DNA of 64,000 nt. Source: Mycolicibacter sp. MU0102. GTDB lineage: Bacteria > Actinomycetota > Actinomycetes > Mycobacteriales > Mycobacteriaceae. Where the stretch lies: assembly GCF_963378105.1 (NCBI RefSeq), contig NZ_OY726398.1:1302001-1366000 (forward strand). The letters run 5' to 3'. The translations under genes and the position numbers were made by a program. The stretch's first letter is position 1. Each line of letters opens with the position of its first letter. Under the pieces are notes generated by a model. That model was not told the DNA's origin, ran no database searches, and worked only from the letters and a program-made list of their open reading frames with translations. Positions 49,534-57,438 of the stretch are shown piece by piece.

Positions 49534-49701
49534 TCATGCGGCGCAAGGCAATACGACCTGCCCCGTGGTCACGGCGTGTTCCACAGCTTGTCGGCCTTTG
49601 GTGGTTATGGTCAGCAGCACTCTCGTGGTTGCCAAATAACTCTTCCACGAGTTGTATTCGTCAGCATCGAGTTCGCAGTCACCGCATCGGAACTGGCTCA
49701 T
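49534..49701 (-). CDS. Possible small protein with CxxC motif
   Basis: 55 residues from ATG 49701 (an upstream in-frame TTG at 49746 would give 70). It begins MSQFRCGDCELDADEYNSW, with one CxxC, and is followed by a mixed hydrophilic/hydrophobic sequence. It lies in a 294-bp stretch between the PGRS terminator and the phosphatase gene. No family is recognised. Codon composition is less GC-rich than in neighbours. It may be a real small protein or chance. Confidence 0.3.
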   Translation of the reverse strand: MSQFRCGDCELDADEYNSWKSYLATTRVLLTITTKGRQAVEHAVTTGQVVLPCAA

Positions 49702-49771
49702 CGCTCGGTCGCCAGCAGGCGATGTTAGACCGACATCGGTTTCCAATCAGCCGATTTCGAGAATCGACGGC

Positions 49772-50272
49772 CTACCGCGGCACGCAGAAGTCCACCAGCG
49801 CGGCCGATCCAAGCTGTACATCCGCCCAGCCGCAGGGGACATGGAGGACGGCGATTCCCGACGTCGGGTACTTCTCCGAGATCTGTTGAGCTATGGCTGC
49901 ATCGGTGCCGTGGCCGGCCAGCCCCAGTGCGACGCTCGACATCGCCGGCTCGTGGCCTATCACCAGCAGCGTGTCGACGTCGGCGGCCACGGTGTTGATC
50001 GTGTCGATCACGTTTCCGGGCATCGCGTCGTAGAGGTCGTCGACGTAGCGCACCGGCGCGGTGAGCGCGGTTTGCGCGTAGGTCTGCCGGGTGCGGGTGG
50101 CGGTCGAGCACAGCACCGCATCGATGGCCGGCGCGTGGGCGCGCAGCCAGTCCCCGGCCAGCCCCGCCTCCCGGATTCCGCGCGGCGCCAACGGACGCTC
50201 GTGGTCGGCCGCCCCGGGCGGATAGTCCGACTTGGCGTGCCGCAGCAGAATCAGGGTGCGATAGGTGCTCAC
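49772..50272 (-). CDS. SixA-like phosphohistidine phosphatase (histidine phosphatase superfamily)
   Basis: 166 residues from GTG 50272, with GGAG a few bases upstream; ATG 50299 would add nine residues. The motif LILLRHAKSDYPPG (RHG-type catalytic His), Arg in RPLAPRGIREA and the second catalytic His in LLVIGHEPAMSS define the superfamily; the short length and KSD motif fit SixA. SixA removes phosphate from phosphohistidine proteins. It corresponds to Rv1276c. It diverges from the SbcD-like gene with 217 bp between starts, in which I see no clear operator. Confidence 0.92.
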   Translation of the reverse strand: MSTYRTLILLRHAKSDYPPGAADHERPLAPRGIREAGLAGDWLRAHAPAIDAVLCSTATRTRQTYAQTALTAPVRYVDDLYDAMPGNVIDTINTVAADVDTLLVIGHEPAMSSVALGLAGHGTDAAIAQQISEKYPTSGIAVLHVPCGWADVQLGSAALVDFCVPR

Positions 50273-50489
50273 CCGCTCCAGAGTAGGGGCGTCCGACATC
50301 GTCCGCGCTATCCGATTCGGAACCGTCTCCTCGTGCTTCCAACGGTGCTGAAGTGTCGAATGTGACGCACGAGAACGACTCGCGGTTCGGGCTTGGGGAC
50401 CTGCCGATCGAGGTCCGCGGGCTTGTCGGTGACCGGCCATACACTCGCGATGCCCGGCCGCCGGCCCGGCGGAAAGGGACAGGACCGAC

Positions 50490-51635
50490 ATGCGATTCGT
50501 GCACACCGCCGATTGGCAGCTCGGCATGACCCGGCACTTCCTGGCCGGCGATGCCCAGCCGCGTTACTCGGCGGCCCGACGCGACGCGGTGGCCGGGCTG
50601 GGGGCACTGGCGACGGAGGCGGGCGCGGAGTTCGTGGTCGTCGCCGGGGATGTGTTCGAAGACAACCAGCTCGCCCCCGAGGTCATCAGTCAGTCCCTGG
50701 AGGCCATGCGCACCATCGGGATCCCGGTCTACCTGCTCCCCGGAAACCACGATCCGCTCGACGCGGCGTCGGTGTACACCAGCGCGTTGTTCACCGCCGA
50801 GTGCCCCGACAATGTGGTCGTGCTCGACACCGCCGGTGTGCACCAGGTGCGCCCCGGCCTGGAGATCGTTGCTGCGCCGTGGCGCTCCAAGCGTCCCACC
50901 ACCGACCTGACGGCCGCCGCACTCGACGGGCTGCCGGCCGACGGCACCATCCGGGTCCTGGTTGCCCACGGCGGCGTCGACGTACTCGACCCCGACCCCG
51001 GCAACCCGGCGCTGATTCGGCTGGCCGGCCTGCAGGACGCCCTGTGCCGCGGCGCGATCCACTACGTCGCCCTGGGAGACAAGCACTCTCGCACCAAGGT
51101 CGGGGGCACGGGCCGCATCTGGTATTCCGGTTCGCCGGAAGTCACCAACTTCGACGATATCGAGTCCGATCCCGGCCACGTGCTGGTGGTCGACATCGAC
51201 GAGGCCGACGGTGCCGTGAGGGTGGACTCCCGCCACATCGGCCGATGGCGTTTCCTGACCCTGCACCGCCAGCTCGATACCGGCCGCGACGTCACCGATC
51301 TGGACATCAACCTCGACCAGCTGCCGGATAAGGAACGCACGGTGGTGCAGCTGGCCCTGACGGGGTCGCTCAGCGTCACCGACCGGGCCGCCCTCGACGT
51401 CTGCCTGGACCGGTATTCGAGGCTATTCGCATGGGTGGGCACCTGGAAGCGTCATACCCACCTGGTGGTGGTCCCCGCCGACGGTGAATTCTCCGACCTT
51501 GGAATCGGCGGTTTCGCCGCCGACGCGGTCGAGGAGTTGGTCGCCGCCGCGCGCGGTGGCGACACCGGTGCCGCCGATGACGCCCACGCCGCGTTGGCGC
51601 TGCTGCTGCGCCTGGTCGATCGGGGAGTGGCATGA
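50490..51635 (+). CDS. SbcD/Mre11-like metallophosphoesterase (DNA exonuclease subunit)
   Basis: 381 residues from ATG 50490 (AGGA upstream). The calcineurin-like phosphoesterase core has HTADWQLG, VVAGDVFEDNQ, LPGNHDPLD, VAHGGVDV and ALGDKHSR. In the first motif the usual DxH metal ligand His is Gln (DWQ), although the other metal motifs are kept. The C-terminal capping domain runs to residue 381. It corresponds to Rv1277. The stop overlaps the ATG of the SbcC-like gene (ATGA), so the two proteins are made together, probably as a nuclease-ATPase complex acting on DNA ends or hairpins. Confidence 0.92.
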   Translation: MRFVHTADWQLGMTRHFLAGDAQPRYSAARRDAVAGLGALATEAGAEFVVVAGDVFEDNQLAPEVISQSLEAMRTIGIPVYLLPGNHDPLDAASVYTSALFTAECPDNVVVLDTAGVHQVRPGLEIVAAPWRSKRPTTDLTAAALDGLPADGTIRVLVAHGGVDVLDPDPGNPALIRLAGLQDALCRGAIHYVALGDKHSRTKVGGTGRIWYSGSPEVTNFDDIESDPGHVLVVDIDEADGAVRVDSRHIGRWRFLTLHRQLDTGRDVTDLDINLDQLPDKERTVVQLALTGSLSVTDRAALDVCLDRYSRLFAWVGTWKRHTHLVVVPADGEFSDLGIGGFAADAVEELVAAARGGDTGAADDAHAALALLLRLVDRGVA

Positions 51636-54247
51636 GACTGCACCGGCTGGTTCTGACCAACTACCGCGGTGTGGCGCACCGAGAGATCGACTTTCCCGAC
51701 CACGGCGTGGTGGTGGTGTCCGGCGCCAACGAGATCGGCAAGTCCTCTATGATCGAGGCGCTGGACCTATTGCTGGAGTCCAAGGACCGCTCCGCCAAGA
51801 AGGACGTCAAACAGGTCAAGCCCACCTACGCTGACGTCGGCGCTGAGGTCACCGCGGAAATCAGCACCGGCCCTTACCGTTTCGTTTATCACAAGCGCTT
51901 CCACAAGGCGCCCCGGACGCAACTGACGATCCTGGAGCCCCGCCGCGAGCAGCTCACCGGCGATGAGGCACACGACCGGGTCCGCGCCATGCTGGAGCAG
52001 ACCATGGACACCGGCCTCTGGCAGGCCCAGCGGGTGCTGCAGGCATCGTCGACGGCGGCGGTCGACTTGTCCGGCTGCGATGCGCTCTCGCGGGCGTTGG
52101 ACGTCGCCGCCGGCGACACCGCAACCCTCAGCGGAACCGAGCCCGTTCTCATCGAGCGAATCGATGCCGAGTACGCGCGCTACTTCACCGGGACGGGGCG
52201 TCCCACCGGCGAGTGGTCCAGCGCCATTGCCGCGCTCGCCGACGCCGACGCCGAGGTAACGCGGTGCGCCGAGCTGCTCGCCGAAGTCGACGATCGAGTG
52301 CACCGGCACGCCGAGCTGTCCGAACAGTTGGCAGGGTTGACCGACGAGCAGGCCGCCGCGGACGCCCGGCACAGCGCGGCGCAGGCCGCCGGCGCCGCGA
52401 TCGCCGAGTTACGTGGCCAGCTTCGCGATGCACAGTTGGTGGCCACCGCGGCCAAAGCCACCGGTGCCGCGACCGATAGCGCCCACGCCGAGCGGCACCG
52501 CCAGCGCGGCGAACTCGAATCCCGGGCGGCCGTGATCAGCCTGCTGGACACCGAGATCGACGCCGCGGCCCAGGTGCAGGGCGCCGTCGACACCGAAGCC
52601 ACCGCGGCCGACGTCGCCGCGGCCGCCGCCGCACAAGCCGTGGTCGCCGCCACCGAGCGCGCCGCATCGGCCCGCCGCGTGGTCGATCAACTCGCCGCAC
52701 GCGACGAGGCAGACCGGCTCGCTGACCGGCTCGCCCGGCTTGACGCCACCGAAGGCCAGCTCGCCGAGGTGACGGCCGAGCTGACGCAGATCGTCGTGAC
52801 CGAGCCGATCCTGCGCCGTATCGAAGAAGCGTCGGCGGCCTGCGACCGGAGCGAGGCGTCGCTGGCCGCGATCTCGGCGACACTGGAACTCACCGCGGTC
52901 GCCGACATCGATCTGGTGATCGCCGGCGAACCCGCGGCACTGCCTGGCGGCCAGAGCTGGTCGGCCACCGTCGCCGACGGCCTCGAGGTCGACGTGCCCG
53001 GCCTGCTGCGAGTGCTTGTGCGCCCGGGCGACAGCGCACGCGAGGCCAGCGTCAAACATGTTGCGGCGCAGGCCGAACTCGCCGCTGCCCTCGCGGCGGC
53101 CGGCGTGCCTGATCTGACGCAGGCGCGCCACGCCGACCAGCGGCGCCGGGAACTGCAGGGCAGTCGCGACCAGTTGGCCGCCGCGCTGGCAGCGTTACGC
53201 GGTGACGAGGAGATCGAGGCGCTGCGGGCGCGGCTGACGCGCCTGCGTGGCGAGCATGGCGAGATCCCCGCCGGGATCACACCGGAGCAGGCCCGTGCCG
53301 ATCGTGACCAGGCTGAGGCACTGCGGGCACAGGCCGCCACCGACGGCGAAGCCCTGCGCCGTGCAGCTGCGGAGACTGCCGCCCGTCGCACCGAAGCTGC
53401 CACGCGGCTGACGTTGCTGCGCGAGAAGGTTGCGGCGCAGCGCGGTGAGTTGGAGGCGGTCAGCCAGCGTCTCGCCGCACAGCGGACGACGGTCAGCGAC
53501 GACGAGCTGGCGGCCGCCGCCGAGTCCAACTCGCAGGCATTGCGCACCGCCGAGCAGCGGGTGGCCCAGCTGACCGAACAGCTGGGCGCTGCCGCCCCCG
53601 AGGCGATCGACGCGGAGCTCGCCGCAGCGCAGGCTGCGGCGCAGGACTTGCGGGCCCGGCACGCCGAGACCTCGCGCGCGCTGCATGAGGTAGAGGTGGA
53701 GCTCGCCGTGTTCGGCACCCAGGGGCGGCGGGGTCAGCTCGACGCGGCACAGATCGCGCGGGAACACGCTGCGGCCGAACACGGTCGGATCGGACGCCGG
53801 GCACGCGCGGCGGCGTTGCTGCGGTCGACGATGACCCGCCATCGCGACGACACCCGCCGGCGCTACGTCGAGCCGTTCCGTGCCGAGATCCAGCGGCTGG
53901 GCGCTCACGTGTTCGGCGCCGACTTCGAAGTGGACGTCGACACCGACCTGAAGATCTGCGCCCGCACACTCGGTGGTCGCACCGTGCCCTACGAGTCGCT
54001 GTCGGGTGGCGCCAAGGAACAGCTGGGCATCCTGACCCGGCTGGCGGGGGCGGCGCTGGTGGCTAAGGAGGACAGTGTTCCGGTGGTGATCGACGACGCG
54101 CTCGGCTTCACCGACCCGGACCGGCTGGCGAAGATGGGCTCGGTGTTCGACGCGGTCGGCTCGCAAGGCCAAGTGATCGTGTTGACCTGCGACCCGGATC
54201 GCTATCGCAGCGTCATCGATGCCCACCGCATCGACCTGACCGCCTGA
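51632..54247 (+). CDS. SbcC/YhaN-like coiled-coil ATPase
   Basis: 871 residues from ATG 51632, coupled to the SbcD-like gene. An N-terminal Walker A (GANEIGKSSMIEALDLLLESK, about residues 31-51) and a C-terminal signature (SLSGGAKEQLGIL) with Walker B (VPVVIDDALGFTD) form an SMC-type ATPase head. The 550 residues between are Ala/Glu/Arg-rich coiled coil. There is no CxxC zinc hook at the apex: only isolated Cys residues occur in the whole protein. That places it with YhaN/AAA_27-type proteins rather than classical SbcC/Rad50. It corresponds to Rv1278. It converges on the FAD monooxygenase gene, 9 bases apart. Confidence 0.92.
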   Translation: MRLHRLVLTNYRGVAHREIDFPDHGVVVVSGANEIGKSSMIEALDLLLESKDRSAKKDVKQVKPTYADVGAEVTAEISTGPYRFVYHKRFHKAPRTQLTILEPRREQLTGDEAHDRVRAMLEQTMDTGLWQAQRVLQASSTAAVDLSGCDALSRALDVAAGDTATLSGTEPVLIERIDAEYARYFTGTGRPTGEWSSAIAALADADAEVTRCAELLAEVDDRVHRHAELSEQLAGLTDEQAAADARHSAAQAAGAAIAELRGQLRDAQLVATAAKATGAATDSAHAERHRQRGELESRAAVISLLDTEIDAAAQVQGAVDTEATAADVAAAAAAQAVVAATERAASARRVVDQLAARDEADRLADRLARLDATEGQLAEVTAELTQIVVTEPILRRIEEASAACDRSEASLAAISATLELTAVADIDLVIAGEPAALPGGQSWSATVADGLEVDVPGLLRVLVRPGDSAREASVKHVAAQAELAAALAAAGVPDLTQARHADQRRRELQGSRDQLAAALAALRGDEEIEALRARLTRLRGEHGEIPAGITPEQARADRDQAEALRAQAATDGEALRRAAAETAARRTEAATRLTLLREKVAAQRGELEAVSQRLAAQRTTVSDDELAAAAESNSQALRTAEQRVAQLTEQLGAAAPEAIDAELAAAQAAAQDLRARHAETSRALHEVEVELAVFGTQGRRGQLDAAQIAREHAAAEHGRIGRRARAAALLRSTMTRHRDDTRRRYVEPFRAEIQRLGAHVFGADFEVDVDTDLKICARTLGGRTVPYESLSGGAKEQLGILTRLAGAALVAKEDSVPVVIDDALGFTDPDRLAKMGSVFDAVGSQGQVIVLTCDPDRYRSVIDAHRIDLTA

Positions 54248-54256
54248 TCCCCTGAG

Positions 54257-55714
54257 CTAACGGGCTCCGAACCAGGCGGTCAGAGCGTCGCCCAATCCGG
54301 CGGCTGACCCGTCACCGACCCACGCGACGTGACCATCCGGACGGATCAGCACCGCAGCGGGTGCGGGCACGGCGCCCAGAACCGGGAGCTCCCACGGGCC
54401 GTCGTAGTCGGCGTCGAGCGCCTGAACCCGGTCAGCCCACGGGGTGATGTCGAAATCCCAAGGGACGCCGAAGTTCAGCAGAGCGCCGCGGCCTTCGTGC
54501 AGCAGTGTGAAGACTGCCACGGTGCCGGCCGGTGTCGCCACCTCCAGATCAGGCATCCGTCGACCCACGAGCGGATGACCGTCGCCGAGATCGTAGTGAA
54601 TATCCAAGCCGCACATCATCGCCGCGATCCGCCGACGCGGCTCGTCGAGGCTCAGCAGTTCGGCCATGGTGTCGCGCAAGGCGTCCACCCGCGGGCCGGG
54701 CTCTAGCAGCGTGCTCTGGGCCATGGTGTTGTGCAGCACCCGGGCACCGACCGGATGACGCTCGGCGTGGTAGCTGTCCAGCAAGCCCTCGGGGGAGGTC
54801 CCGGCGATCACCTGAGCCAGCTTCCAACCGAGGTTCACCGCATCTTGCACGCCGGTGTTGAGGCCCTGCCCGCCCGCCGGGGAATGCACATGTGCGGCAT
54901 CGCCGGCCAGTAACACCCGCCGGTCCCGATAGCGTTCGGCCTGCCGAGTCACATCGGTGAACCGGCGAACCCAGCGGACATTGTGCAACCCGTAATCGGT
55001 GCCGCGCCGCGAAATCAGGGCCCGGCTGACATCATCGGGCGTCGGCTCCTCGCTGGACTCCAGCTCCGGCGCGGTGACCATCACCCGCACCGGCCCGTCA
55101 GTCTCGAGCCGGAAGAACGAGTGGATGCCGACCTCGTCACGGTGCAGCCCCCAGGGCGGCTCGTCGGCCAGATCGCCCTCGGTGATCAGGCAGATCGCCG
55201 TCGGGTCCCAACCGGGAAACGCGATTCCGGCCATCTTGCGGATCTGGCTGCGCCCGCCATCGCACCCGACCAGATACGAGGCGCGCAGCGTTGTGCCGTC
55301 GGAGAGTTCGACGTCGACGCCGGAGTCGTCCTGGGCGAAGCCGATCACGTCGAGGCCGTGGTAGATCTGCACGCCCAGCTCGTTGACCCAGTCGGCGAGG
55401 GTGCGCTCGACGCGATACTGCGGCAGCCCGACGGTGTAGTTGTGCCGAGTCGGCAAATCGCTGATGTCCAACATGATCCACGCGAAGTGACAGATCTGGC
55501 CGATGCGCCCCTGCGCCAGGAACCGGTCGACGATTCCGCGCTGGTCGAGGATCTCGATGGTGCGCGGGGTGATACCGCCCGCCCGCGACCCGCTCAGGTC
55601 ATGGCCGTCGCGTCGCTCGACGATCACGACGTCGACCCCGGCCAAGGCCAGCTCGCCGGCCAGCATCAACCCGGTCGGGCCGGCTCCGACGATCACCACC
55701 TGATGTTCGGTCAT
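54257..55714 (-). CDS. FAD-dependent aromatic monooxygenase (group A, PHBH/Rox-type)
   Basis: 485 residues from ATG 55714, sharing a base with the oppA stop (TGATG). The FAD Rossmann loop is VVIVGAGPTGLMLAGELALAGVDVVIVERR. The DG motif (LVGCDGGRSQIRKMAGI) and the GD motif (RVLLAGDAAHVHSPAGGQGLNTGVQDAVNLGWKL) follow. The C-terminal 100 residues form the thioredoxin-like end domain of polyketide hydroxylases and rifampicin monooxygenases (VLIRPDGHVAWVGD). The substrate is unknown. M. tuberculosis has, as I recall, a different oxidoreductase (Rv1279, GMC type) here on the other strand. Placement as the last gene of the opp operon ties its expression to peptide uptake. Confidence 0.92.
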   Translation of the reverse strand: MTEHQVVIVGAGPTGLMLAGELALAGVDVVIVERRDGHDLSGSRAGGITPRTIEILDQRGIVDRFLAQGRIGQICHFAWIMLDISDLPTRHNYTVGLPQYRVERTLADWVNELGVQIYHGLDVIGFAQDDSGVDVELSDGTTLRASYLVGCDGGRSQIRKMAGIAFPGWDPTAICLITEGDLADEPPWGLHRDEVGIHSFFRLETDGPVRVMVTAPELESSEEPTPDDVSRALISRRGTDYGLHNVRWVRRFTDVTRQAERYRDRRVLLAGDAAHVHSPAGGQGLNTGVQDAVNLGWKLAQVIAGTSPEGLLDSYHAERHPVGARVLHNTMAQSTLLEPGPRVDALRDTMAELLSLDEPRRRIAAMMCGLDIHYDLGDGHPLVGRRMPDLEVATPAGTVAVFTLLHEGRGALLNFGVPWDFDITPWADRVQALDADYDGPWELPVLGAVPAPAAVLIRPDGHVAWVGDGSAAGLGDALTAWFGAR

Positions 55715-57438
55715 CAGTCCTTCAGGAATCCGATCACGGTGTAGTCCAGATCCGCCAGGCCCGGCGCACCGAAGTTGGCCAATGAACTGCGCACCGCCAC
55801 ATTGCCGGTGGTCTGAATCAGCGGCAGGCTGAATCCCTCGGCCCACAGCAGGGCATCGACCTCATTGGCCCGGGCGCGAGCCACCACCGGATCGAGCGCT
55901 TCGAGCGTCTCCTCGATCTTGGCGTCGATAGCCGGGCTGCCGATCTTGCCGAAGTTGGCCTCCCCGTAGGACGCGGAGATCTGGTTGAGCCCGGCCAGCG
56001 GGAATGCGTCACCGACCCAACTGAATTGGGCGATGTCGAAGTCACCGACGTTGACGTAGTCGGTGAAGAAGCCGCCGCCGGCCTTGGCGTCGAGCTGGAG
56101 CTTGACCCCGATCTGGGCCAGGTTGTGCTGGGCCACTTGGGCGAACTGCCGCGTGCTCGACGCGTCGTAGAACAGGTGGCGGATCACCAGGGGGCGACCG
56201 TTCTTCTCCCGGAACTTGCCGTGCAGCGTCCAGCCGAGCTCATCGAGTTCGCGTGCGGCGCGCTCGGGGTCGTAGGCCACCACCGCGCTGTTGTCCTGGT
56301 AGCCCTCCTGGCCGGCGACGTAGATGTGGTTGTTCAGCGGCACCGGGTCGGCGGTCAGGCCGCGCTGGGTGACCTTGGCGATGGTGGACCGGTCAATACC
56401 GCGCATGACCGCCAGCCGCAGCGCCTTGTCGGACAAGATGGCGCCCGGTGCCCCGTTGAAGGTGAAGTGGTTCCAGGCCGGCGTCGGCGCCCGCCGGATC
56501 GCGATGCCGTCGGTGCGCCGTGCGATCGTCAACTGATCCAAGGTGGCTACCCCGGTGGCGTCGATGGTGTGGTTCTGCAGCGCCGGCATCCGGGCGGCCT
56601 CGTCGAGCACCAGGTAGGTGATGGTGTCCAGCTTGGGTCGGGCTCCCCACCAGGCGGGGTTGCGGGTCAAGGTGATTCGCTGGCTGGTGCGATCCAGTGT
56701 CGACAGCACGAACGGCCCGGCCGAGGGGCCCGGCTTGCTCAGCTGAGCCTTGTTGAAGGTCGTCGGGTCGCCGGTCATGCTGGCCGGCAACAGCATCGAG
56801 TTGCCGGCGAACATGCCCCGCCACTCCGCGTAGGGCTTGGCGAAGCGCATCACGGCTTGCCGGTCGTCGACGCCGCGGGTCACCGAGGCGACGCGCTCGG
56901 CGCCGTTGGTGGTCGCGATCGCGTACCCGCTGTCGGCGCCGCTGGTGGCATGGATCTGGCTGGCGATGTCTTTCCAGGTGAGCGGTGTCCCGTCGCTCCA
57001 CACCGCTTTCGGGTTGATGGTGTAGGTGACCACCTGGGGGTTGGTGCCGGTCAGCTCCACACTGGTGAAGTAGTCGGTGTCCACCGTCGCCGAGCCGTCC
57101 GGTCCGATGGTGAACGCCCGCGGCATGGTGGCCTTGAGCATGGCGGCGTTCTCGGCCAGGTTGCCGTCGATGTGCAGGGGGTTGAAGTTCGGCGGGAACT
57201 GCGTCATCGACAGCCGGAGGTTGCCGCCGTCGCGCAGGTTCGCGGGGTCCTGCGGGTTGATGTCGCTGGCAGTGCCGACCGCGGCGGTGCCCTCTGGCGC
57301 GGTGATATCGACTGCCGCGCACCCGCTCAGCGCCAAGCCGGCAGCTAACACGCCTGCCACCACCCCGTTGACTCTGCGTCCAGGGCGGCCTCTTCTCGCA
57401 CAACGTCGCCGTGAGCGCAGAGTCAACGTCATAGTCAT
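55714..57438 (-). CDS. oppA: Oligopeptide ABC transporter substrate-binding lipoprotein OppA
   Basis: 574 residues from ATG 57438. An Arg-rich start, hydrophobic VNGVVAGVLAAGLALSGC and a lipobox with Cys at about residue 40 make it a lipoprotein. The body is a family 5 extracellular solute-binding protein (peptide/nickel type): GNLRLSMTQFPPNFNPLHID, YTINPKAVWSDGTPLTWKDI, LRLAVMRGIDRSTIAKVTQRGL and IRHLFYDASSTRQF. It captures peptides outside the membrane for OppBCD. The ATG overlaps the oppD stop (ATGA). It corresponds to Rv1280c. Confidence 0.95.
   Translation of the reverse strand: MTMTLTLRSRRRCARRGRPGRRVNGVVAGVLAAGLALSGCAAVDITAPEGTAAVGTASDINPQDPANLRDGGNLRLSMTQFPPNFNPLHIDGNLAENAAMLKATMPRAFTIGPDGSATVDTDYFTSVELTGTNPQVVTYTINPKAVWSDGTPLTWKDIASQIHATSGADSGYAIATTNGAERVASVTRGVDDRQAVMRFAKPYAEWRGMFAGNSMLLPASMTGDPTTFNKAQLSKPGPSAGPFVLSTLDRTSQRITLTRNPAWWGARPKLDTITYLVLDEAARMPALQNHTIDATGVATLDQLTIARRTDGIAIRRAPTPAWNHFTFNGAPGAILSDKALRLAVMRGIDRSTIAKVTQRGLTADPVPLNNHIYVAGQEGYQDNSAVVAYDPERAARELDELGWTLHGKFREKNGRPLVIRHLFYDASSTRQFAQVAQHNLAQIGVKLQLDAKAGGGFFTDYVNVGDFDIAQFSWVGDAFPLAGLNQISASYGEANFGKIGSPAIDAKIEETLEALDPVVARARANEVDALLWAEGFSLPLIQTTGNVAVRSSLANFGAPGLADLDYTVIGFLKD

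Noticed and set aside
49725..51266. 513-codon minus-strand frame covering the phosphatase and SbcD-like genes
   Set aside because: It is out of frame with the clear histidine-phosphatase motifs and opposite the SbcD-like gene; no domain is visible.
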